A DNA stretch of 20,442 nucleotides from a virus. Below are positions 15,643-20,442 of this stretch, piece after piece. A program made the position numbers and the translations under genes. Position 1 is the first letter of the stretch, and each line of letters begins with the position of its first letter. Location of the stretch: positions 1 through 20,442 of the IMG/VR virus record IMGVR_UViG_3300020465_000119. The stretch is one strand, 5' to 3'. The notes under the pieces are model-generated. The model was not told the origin of the DNA, made no database searches, and saw nothing but the letters and a program-made list of their open reading frames with translations.

Positions 15643-16250
15643 TAAAAGAAGACGATGAAACATGGTTTGAAACTAATTTAGATGATTTATGGATATATGA
15701 TAAATTAATTCTCAGTAGAAAATTAGGTTATAATTGTGGACCAGTAGATTCTTGGGTGCCCAAACCTGATTGGTATATAGTTAGGCCTATCAGTAATTTT
15801 GCTGGTATGGGTAGAGATGCTATAAAAGAATTTATTCACAGAGAAACTACTTATTTACCGGCCGGACATTTTTGGTGTGAGATGTTTGAAGGAAGACATT
15901 TAAGTATTGATTATATAGATAAAGAACAAGTTCTTGCAACCGAAGGATTTAAAGATAAAGATGAACCGCTATGGAAATGGGAAAGCTGGAAAAAGGTTGA
16001 TGATCAAGTTCCGTATCCTCAGATTTTAAATACACTTAAAGATAATTATAGATATATTAACTGTGAATTTATAGAAGATAAATTAATAGAAGTTCATTTA
16101 CGTTTAAATAATGATATGGAAGAATACGATGAAATTATACCTATGTGGGAAAGTGATAGATATGATACCAAAAGACTTTTATTAGAAGCTGAAGGTTGGA
16201 TATATAAAGATGATAAAGATTATAAGAGACTGGGCTTTTGGAAAAAATAG
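15639..16250 (+). CDS. Hypothetical protein, possibly ATP-grasp-like
   Basis: This 203-aa protein is coupled to the gp3-like gene (ATGA). It is rich in Trp, Tyr, Asp and Glu. The segment WYIVRPISNFAGMGRDAIKE (about 46-65) and later YINCEFIEDKLIEVHLRLN (about 138-156) resemble two parts of ATP-grasp enzymes: the glycine-containing nucleotide loop after a lysine/arginine-bearing strand, and the strand pair with E-x-x-x-R/N residues that hold metal. The match is by pattern only. The protein is short for a full ATP-grasp domain and the N-terminal subdomain would be reduced. I do not recognise a named family. It is placed between a tail gene and uvsY; the role is unknown. Confidence 0.75.
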   Translation: MIKEDDETWFETNLDDLWIYDKLILSRKLGYNCGPVDSWVPKPDWYIVRPISNFAGMGRDAIKEFIHRETTYLPAGHFWCEMFEGRHLSIDYIDKEQVLATEGFKDKDEPLWKWESWKKVDDQVPYPQILNTLKDNYRYINCEFIEDKLIEVHLRLNNDMEEYDEIIPMWESDRYDTKRLLLEAEGWIYKDDKDYKRLGFWKK

Positions 16251-16410
16251 ATATGAATTATTTATAGGTCATTATAAAATTTTAAGAAAAAGACAAATAC
16301 CTAATCTTCCATTTCGTGATTGGAATGTTGATTATGGAGTGATTAATTGTACAATATGGGCATGGCATAATAGTGGTACCCATGATTTAGACGGAAATTA
16401 TTTGAAATAG
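16210..16410 (+). CDS. Small hypothetical protein (66 aa)
   Basis: The reading frame overlaps the preceding gene by 41 bases and fills the gap before uvsY. It is basic and aromatic (IIRDWAFGKNRYELF, then NLPFRDWNVDYG and IWAWHNSGTHD), with a composition like its neighbours. If it were not coding, about 165 bases would be empty in an otherwise packed region. No other ATG in frame offers a shorter form, and no clear ribosome site precedes the ATG, so coupling to the upstream gene is likely. No family is recognised. Confidence 0.5.
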   Translation: MIKIIRDWAFGKNRYELFIGHYKILRKRQIPNLPFRDWNVDYGVINCTIWAWHNSGTHDLDGNYLK

Positions 16411-16417
16411 GAATATA

Positions 16418-16864
16418 ATGATTGATTTAAATGAAGTCCTTGAAGAATGGACAAAAGATAATGTAATAAGTGATATGCATCTAGATGAATCCTCTCGGAA
16501 AACACCGTTACTACATTCAAAATATTTAGAGAAATTAGCAAACGCAAAGTTATTATTGCGTAGAGCTGAGATGTCTCAGAAATCTTTATTAAAAGATAAG
16601 TGGTTATATTATAACGGAAAGATGACTCAAGAAGAAATAGTAGAAAAAGGTTGGGATCCAGATCCATTTGATGGTTTAAAAATATTAAAAGGTGAAATGG
16701 ATTATTATTACGATGCCGATCCAGAAATACAAAAATCAGAAGAAAAGATACAATACTTTAAAACTGTAGTAGAAACATTAACAGATATAGTAGATACAAT
16801 AAAATGGCGACACCAAACAATAAGCAATATAATTAAATGGAAGCAATTTCAGTCAGGAAATTAA
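16418..16864 (+). CDS. uvsY: Recombination mediator UvsY
   Basis: At 148 aa it is near T4 UvsY (137 aa). UvsY helps load the recombinase UvsX on gp32-covered single strands. The protein is helical and charged, begins with IDLNEVLEEWTKD as marine UvsY proteins do, carries SRKTPLLHSKYLEKLANAKL in the middle and ends in a helix with WRHQTISNIIKWKQF, the usual C-terminal oligomerisation part. AGGAA precedes the ATG. uvsW starts inside its 3' end (28-base overlap), a pairing typical for T4-like genomes. Confidence 0.88.
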   Translation: MIDLNEVLEEWTKDNVISDMHLDESSRKTPLLHSKYLEKLANAKLLLRRAEMSQKSLLKDKWLYYNGKMTQEEIVEKGWDPDPFDGLKILKGEMDYYYDADPEIQKSEEKIQYFKTVVETLTDIVDTIKWRHQTISNIIKWKQFQSGN

Positions 16865-18333
16865 GTCATGCAAATCTCCATATCGATTGTGATTATGGAG
16901 TAGCTGCTGAATTAAAAGAGTTTTTCTCTTTTTTTGTACCCGGTTATAGATTCATGCCGGCATTTAAACGTAGAATTTGGGATGGAAAAATACGTTTATT
17001 TGATTCAACGAGTGGTGAATTGCCAGCTGGTTTATATTATCATTTTCTTAAGATGTGTGAAAATAGAGGATATAAAGTTAAGTTAGTTAAAACTAAATAT
17101 GGATTGGCTAATGATATAAATGATATTACTCCAGATGAAATATATAATTATTCTAAAAATCTAAAACTTCCATGGGAATTAAGAGATTATCAATTTACTG
17201 CAGTATTACACGGATTAAAAAAGAAAAGAGCAATACTGCTATCTCCTACTGGATCTGGTAAATCATTAATAATATATGTTTTAGTAAAATATTGGTATGA
17301 AATGCTGACAACTGGATTGAATTGGCCTAAAGCTAGTAAGATATTGGTTATCGTACCTACAACTTCTCTTGTAGAACAGATGCATAGTGATTTTGTATCT
17401 TATGGCCAAGCCGAAGGTGGTATACATAAAATTTATTCAGGTAAAGATAAAGATAATATTGAATCTGCTATTGTTATTTCTACTTGGCAATCAATTTATA
17501 AATTGCCGAAAATGTGGTTCGAACAATTTGGTATGGTAATAGGTGATGAATGTCATGGATTTAAATCTAAATCATTAATGAATATTATGAATAAAGCAAC
17601 AGAAGCTGAATATAGATTTGGAACAACCGGAACATTAGATGGAACTCAAACCCATGAATTAGTATTACAAGGTTTATTTGGAAAGACTTATAAAGTTACG
17701 ACGACGCGCGCGCTCCAAGAAAATAAAACATTAGCTGATTTAGATATAAAAAGAATAGTATTAGAATATGATTTAGAATCTAGGCAAGATTTTGGCAAAA
17801 AGACTTATCAAGAAGAAATAGAGTATATAGTAGAAAACGATAAAAGAAATAAATTTATTCGTAACTTATCTTTAGATCAAAAAGGTAATACTTTAGTACT
17901 TTTTAATCTAGTCGAGAAGCACGGTAAGCCTCTTTTTGATTTGATAAATACTAAAGCAGACACTGAAAGGAAAATATTTTTTGTATCTGGAAACACTCAG
18001 ACATCAGATCGTGAAGCCATTAGAGGTATTGTGGAAAAGCAAAAGAACTCTATTATTGTTGCTAGCCTTGGCACTTTTAGCACCGGGATTAATATTAAGA
18101 ATCTCCATAATATTATATTTGCTTCTCCTTCTAAGTCGCAAATCAGAGTCCTCCAATCCATCGGACGAGGGCTTCGGGTAGCAGATAATAATAGTATTAC
18201 TAATCTTTATGATATTATAGATAATATTAGTTATACAAATAGAAAAAATTTCGCATTATTGCACTCTGAAGAAAGATTAAAAATATATGACCGTGAAAAA
18301 TTTAAATACAAAACATTTAAAGTAGAACTATGA
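16837..18333 (+). CDS. uvsW: ATP-dependent helicase UvsW
   Basis: This 498-aa superfamily 2 helicase matches T4 UvsW (about 503 aa) over its whole length. The N-terminal double-strand DNA-binding domain reads ANLHIDCDY and FFSFFVPGYRFMPAFKRRIWDGKIRLF (12-54, in pieces). Motifs follow: SPTGSGKS (136-143, Walker A), IVPTTSL (172-178, motif Ia), DECH (237-240, motif II), TTGTLDG (263-269, motif III), FSTGINIKNL (414-423, motif V) and SIGRGLR (441-447, motif VI). All active residues are intact. UvsW unwinds R-loops and remodels stalled forks, switching T4 from origin-dependent to recombination-dependent replication. The start overlaps uvsY by 28 bases. Codons at 18000-18180 are richer in G and C than the rest of the gene. 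Confidence 0.97.
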   Translation: MEAISVRKLSHANLHIDCDYGVAAELKEFFSFFVPGYRFMPAFKRRIWDGKIRLFDSTSGELPAGLYYHFLKMCENRGYKVKLVKTKYGLANDINDITPDEIYNYSKNLKLPWELRDYQFTAVLHGLKKKRAILLSPTGSGKSLIIYVLVKYWYEMLTTGLNWPKASKILVIVPTTSLVEQMHSDFVSYGQAEGGIHKIYSGKDKDNIESAIVISTWQSIYKLPKMWFEQFGMVIGDECHGFKSKSLMNIMNKATEAEYRFGTTGTLDGTQTHELVLQGLFGKTYKVTTTRALQENKTLADLDIKRIVLEYDLESRQDFGKKTYQEEIEYIVENDKRNKFIRNLSLDQKGNTLVLFNLVEKHGKPLFDLINTKADTERKIFFVSGNTQTSDREAIRGIVEKQKNSIIVASLGTFSTGINIKNLHNIIFASPSKSQIRVLQSIGRGLRVADNNSITNLYDIIDNISYTNRKNFALLHSEERLKIYDREKFKYKTFKVEL

Positions 18334-18812
18334 CTAAACCAATAATAAAACAATTTAAACTATCTACTAAAGAAGAAATTATCTGTGAAGTATTAGAATG
18401 GGATAATGAAGAAAGTAGTACTGTTTTAATAAGATCAGCTTTAAAAGTTGTAGAATCAGAAAATTATAAATCTGGAATAAAGGTATTTTCATTTAAGCCT
18501 TTTATGTTTTTCGGCGATGACCCAAGAATTATGCAAACTTTAAATAGTGAACATATAGTAGGTGAATTATCTCCTTGTACTTCTTTATTAAAAATGTATG
18601 CTAAATGCATTTTAAAAATTGCTAAAGAATATGATAATAATAAAGAACCGCCGACTATTGATTTAGAAGATTTAGATCATTTAGATGATTCAGAATTAGA
18701 AGCTTATTTAGAAACCCAATTAAGTCGACTTAAACAAGACTTAGAATTAGTAGAAGATTCCGGTACAGTAGATAATATTATTCAATTTAAACCAAAAGAA
18801 ACTGTACATTAA
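18330..18812 (+). CDS. Sm-like (LSm-type) phage protein
   Basis: This 160-aa protein is coupled to uvsW by an ATGA overlap. Residues about 5-95 fit an Sm-like barrel: KQFKLSTKEEIICEVLEW (a strand with the STKEEI turn, as in Sm1 motifs), then STVLIRSALKVVE, then FSFKPFMFFGDD and a last strand near SEHIVGE. This pattern is familiar from conserved marine T4-like phage proteins for which an Sm-like fold has been reported. The C-terminal 60 residues are acidic (IDLEDLDHLDDSELEAYLE). Sm-like proteins form rings that bind RNA; here the acidic tail could control RNA or protein binding. The fold assignment is by recall of pattern, not by a search; function is unknown. Confidence 0.6.
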   Translation: MTKPIIKQFKLSTKEEIICEVLEWDNEESSTVLIRSALKVVESENYKSGIKVFSFKPFMFFGDDPRIMQTLNSEHIVGELSPCTSLLKMYAKCILKIAKEYDNNKEPPTIDLEDLDHLDDSELEAYLETQLSRLKQDLELVEDSGTVDNIIQFKPKETVH

Positions 18813-18858
18813 AAAGTATATATGTCTCCCCCCAAAATACCTTAATTTATTATACACG

Positions 18859-18896
18859 CATTTATAATAAATGTACACGGTTAATTTAATTAAATT
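18859..18896. promoter_or_regulatory. Two AT palindromes upstream of gp55 (candidate operator)
   Basis: CATTTAT-A-ATAAATG (18859-18873) is a perfect inverted repeat around one base, and AATTTAATTAAATT (18883-18896) is a perfect 14-base palindrome. They lie 26 to 63 bases before the -35 element of gp55, in the 159-base gap between the Sm-like gene and gp55. They might bind a regulator, but palindromes arise easily in AT-rich DNA. Confidence 0.4.
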
Positions 18897-18921
18897 TTCA
18901 TTTAATAACAGAAAATAATAC

Positions 18922-18950
18922 TTTACATTATATATTTTTTATAGTATAAT
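18922..18950 (+). promoter_or_regulatory. Host sigma70-type promoter for the gp55 operon
   Basis: TTTACA (18922-18927) matches five of six -35 bases and TATAAT (18945-18950) is a perfect -10, with the ideal 17-base spacer. Transcription would start near 18957, and the leader of about 15 bases holds AAAGGA before the ATG at 18972. No TATAAATA box is present here, so gp55 should be made before late transcription. Confidence 0.82.
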
Positions 18951-18971
18951 TATAGCAATGAAAGGATAAAC

Positions 18972-19562
18972 ATGGCACGTCAGAAAAGATTAAATATTCA
19001 TTATGTTAATAATGCTCAGTTTTCTCAAGCCGTAGTAGATTATTGTACGTTAGTAGAAGAAGCTAAAAAAGATGGAAAAGAAATTCCAAAAGTAACAAAC
19101 TATGTAGCTCATTGTTTTTTACGAATAGCAGAAGGTTTATCGCATAAAGCTAATTTTATAAGATATACCTATAGAGAAGAAATGGTTATGGATGCAGTAG
19201 AAAATTGTCTTAAAGCTATAGGTAACTATAACTTAGAAGCAGCTACTAGAACCGGAAAACCTAATGCCTTTGCGTATTTTACTCAAATATCTTGGTATGC
19301 GTTTTTAAGACGTATCGATAAAGAAAAGAAACAACAAGATATAAAAATGAAATATTTAGCAAATTCAGGAATAGAAGAATTTATAGTACAAGGTGGAGAA
19401 CAAGGTAATAATCATGTCATTGGTGCCTTTGTAGATTCTTTAAAAGATAGAATAGATAAAGTAAAATCTTATGATACTAAAATAAAGACTTTTGCTAAAA
19501 AACAAAAGAAAAAAAGAAAAGCTAGAATAGCTGATTCAGATTTATCAGAGTTTTTAATATGA
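18972..19562 (+). CDS. 55: Late-transcription sigma factor gp55
   Basis: This 196-aa protein resembles T4 gp55 (185 aa), the small sigma factor that directs host RNA polymerase to TATAAATA late promoters. Residues about 61-120 hold the sigma region 2 core: NFIRYTYREEMVMDAVENCL, then AIGNYNLEAA and NAFAYFTQISWYAFLRRID, with the aromatic residues that melt the promoter. A Lys-rich stretch (about 165-182) follows. The last nine residues DSDLSEFLI look like the hydrophobic-acidic tail by which gp55 binds the sliding clamp gp45. Its targets in this window would be the boxes at 3205, 11400 and 15123. Expression from a host-type promoter fits its role before late genes. It overlaps the next gene by ATGA. 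Confidence 0.95.
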   Translation: MARQKRLNIHYVNNAQFSQAVVDYCTLVEEAKKDGKEIPKVTNYVAHCFLRIAEGLSHKANFIRYTYREEMVMDAVENCLKAIGNYNLEAATRTGKPNAFAYFTQISWYAFLRRIDKEKKQQDIKMKYLANSGIEEFIVQGGEQGNNHVIGAFVDSLKDRIDKVKSYDTKIKTFAKKQKKKRKARIADSDLSEFLI

Positions 19563-19741
19563 GCGAAGAACTTAATATGTCAATTAGACGGTTTTTGAAA
19601 CAAGTAGGAGTAACATCTCAACAACAAATCGAAAAAGCTTGGAAAGAAAAAAATCCTGAAAATAAAAAAGTTAAAGCAGAAATGAAATTAACTATTTCTG
19701 ATTTAAACCTTGAACACATCGTAAAAGTTGATTTAGGATGA
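19559..19741 (+). CDS. DUF6494-like small protein
   Basis: This 60-aa protein overlaps the gp55 stop by ATGA. Residues 6-25 (NMSIRRFLKQVGVTSQQQIE) closely match the N-terminal signature of the bacterial DUF6494 family, which as I recall reads NMSIRKFLKxVGVxSQREIE. The end (AEMKLTISDLNLEHIVKVDL, about 40-59) fits the family's C-terminal strand. The spacer is shorter than in bacterial members. The family is of unknown function and common in proteobacteria, so the gene may have been taken from a host. Its place between gp55 and gp47 suggests middle expression. The helix with SIRRFLKQVGVTSQ could bind DNA or protein, but this is a guess. Confidence 0.7.
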   Translation: MSEELNMSIRRFLKQVGVTSQQQIEKAWKEKNPENKKVKAEMKLTISDLNLEHIVKVDLG

Positions 19742-19971
19742 CCGAAGTACAAAAATTTAATTATAAAAAATTAATTTCAGAATATAGTGTAATAGAAACT
19801 ATTAATATTCCTACAGAAGCTATGGCTAAAATAGGAGTTTTTAAAGGAGATTTAATAGAAATTGAAGTATTAGAAGATGATGATATTGTAGTTATTAGAA
19901 AAACTATAGATCCAGTTAAAGAATATAGAATGAATGAGGGATTAATTAATGAAAATAGCGATATTGAATGA
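19738..19971 (+). CDS. AbrB/MazE-like small protein
   Basis: This 77-aa protein is coupled to the previous gene by ATGA and overlaps gp47 by 23 bases. Residues 22-56 carry the swapped-hairpin (SpoVT-AbrB/MazE) pattern: INIPTEAMAKIGVFKGDLIEI, then E-rich turn, then DIVVIRKT. The members of this superfamily are small dimeric DNA-binding proteins, often transition-state regulators or antitoxins. The C-terminal 20 residues are polar and acidic, as in antitoxin tails. No MazF-like toxin gene is beside it, so an antitoxin pair is not supported. It may regulate this operon, or it may be an assembly factor using the fold for another purpose. Assignment by motif pattern only. Confidence 0.6.
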   Translation: MTEVQKFNYKKLISEYSVIETINIPTEAMAKIGVFKGDLIEIEVLEDDDIVVIRKTIDPVKEYRMNEGLINENSDIE

Positions 19972-20442
19972 TACGCATTGTGGTATACGAAACGCATCAC
20001 AAATATTTTTAGACAACGCAGCAGACTTTTACAAAAACATATTTTTTCCAGAATGTGAGAAAAGAGGAATAACTCAAATCTTACATCTTGGTGATTATTA
20101 CGATCATCGTAAGTATGTTAACTTTAAAGCTTTACAACATAATCGTAAACATTTTTTAGACGTTATGCGAAAAAGAGGAATGAGAATGGACATCATTCCT
20201 GGAAATCATGACGTTTATTTTAAAAATACTAATGAACTAAATTCTTTAAAAGAATGCCTTGGTCATTATATGAATGAAGTCCATCTTATAATGGATCCAA
20301 AAGTAATGGATTACGGGTCTATGAAGATCGCTTTATTACCATGGATTAACCAAGAAAATTACGACCAATCTATGAATTTTATAAAAGATTGTAAAGCAGA
20401 TTGGTGTGGATCACATTTAGAATTACAGGGTTTTGAATTAAT
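19949..20442 (+). CDS. 47: Recombination endonuclease subunit gp47 (SbcD/Mre11-like), 5' part
   Basis: The first 164 codons are present and the gene runs off the window. The calcineurin-like metallophosphatase motifs are visible: D8-x-H10 (LNDTHCG), GDYYDH at 48-53, and GNHD at 85-88. T4 gp47 is the nuclease half of the gp46/gp47 complex, the phage counterpart of Mre11/Rad50, which resects double-strand ends for recombination. The ATG at 19949 lies within the 3' end of the preceding gene, with GAGGG nearby (19935-19939), and the protein starts MKIAILNDTH as expected. gp46 should follow outside the window. Confidence 0.95.
   Translation, partial: MKIAILNDTHCGIRNASQIFLDNAADFYKNIFFPECEKRGITQILHLGDYYDHRKYVNFKALQHNRKHFLDVMRKRGMRMDIIPGNHDVYFKNTNELNSLKECLGHYMNEVHLIMDPKVMDYGSMKIALLPWINQENYDQSMNFIKDCKADWCGSHLELQGFEL

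Noticed and set aside
17981-18181. Plus-strand frame of 66 codons with a Leu-rich stretch inside uvsW
   Set aside because: It overlaps helicase motifs V and VI in a different frame; the membrane-like Leu run is a frame artefact.
19738-19971. A toxin-antitoxin pair built on the AbrB/MazE-like gene
   Set aside because: Neither neighbour resembles a MazF, Doc or PIN-type toxin; upstream is a DUF6494-like protein and downstream is gp47.
19761-20000. Minus-strand frame opposite the AbrB-like gene
   Set aside because: It is antisense to two coupled plus-strand genes, including the gp47 start, and shows no start signal.

Overview
The window is a piece of the genome of an AT-rich, T4-like myovirus. 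All genes lie on the plus strand and are tightly packed, with mostly ATGA or TAATG overlaps. The diagnostic T4 genes occur in T4-like order: tail tube gp19 (3' end), portal gp20, a gp67-like core protein, a small internal/core protein, protease gp21, scaffold gp22, major capsid protein gp23, a gp3-like tube terminator, UvsY, UvsW, late sigma factor gp55 and the 5' part of nuclease gp47. The uvsY-uvsW-55-47 order after gp23, the collagen-like and DSA-repeat fibre proteins and the AT-rich codon use resemble marine T4-like phages (cyanophage or pelagiphage type). No photosynthesis gene is visible. The host is not proven; the DUF6494-like gene suggests a proteobacterium.

Layout. 1-1965 holds the end of gp19, a 5'-leader or terminator hairpin, and the portal gene. 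1971-11011 is a roughly 9-kb cassette of fibre or decoration genes set between the portal gene and the prohead core genes: a collagen-like protein, a 1023-aa DSA-repeat fibre with an embedded cupredoxin-like domain, an 88-aa stand-alone fibre domain, a 1107-aa protein with four LamG-like lectin domains, and a 361-aa relative that shares its Ig-like domain. 11034-15072 is the head assembly operon (gp67-like, a capsid-targeted basic protein, an unknown small protein, gp21, gp22, gp23), closed by a strong intrinsic terminator. 15136-16410 holds a gp3-like gene starting directly at a late promoter, a possible ATP-grasp-like protein and a small ORF. 16418-18812 holds uvsY, uvsW and an Sm-like protein. 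18972 onward is an operon with a near-consensus sigma70-type promoter: gp55, a DUF6494-like protein, an AbrB/MazE-like protein and gp47.

How it works together. Three exact T4 late-promoter boxes (TATAAATA at 3205, 11400 and 15123) and one variant (265) would be read by RNA polymerase carrying gp55, itself encoded here behind a host-type promoter. The late genes build head, tail and fibres. UvsY and UvsW serve recombination and fork remodelling, and gp47 (with gp46, outside the window) resects ends. No RNA genes, CRISPR arrays or insertion sequences were seen, and no stretch over 300 bases lacks a gene.

The observations most worth following are the cupredoxin domain inside a fibre, the small basic protein with a T4-type capsid-targeting N-terminus, the apparently leaderless gp3-like gene, and the cluster of small regulator-like proteins (Sm-like, DUF6494-like, AbrB-like) around the late sigma factor.
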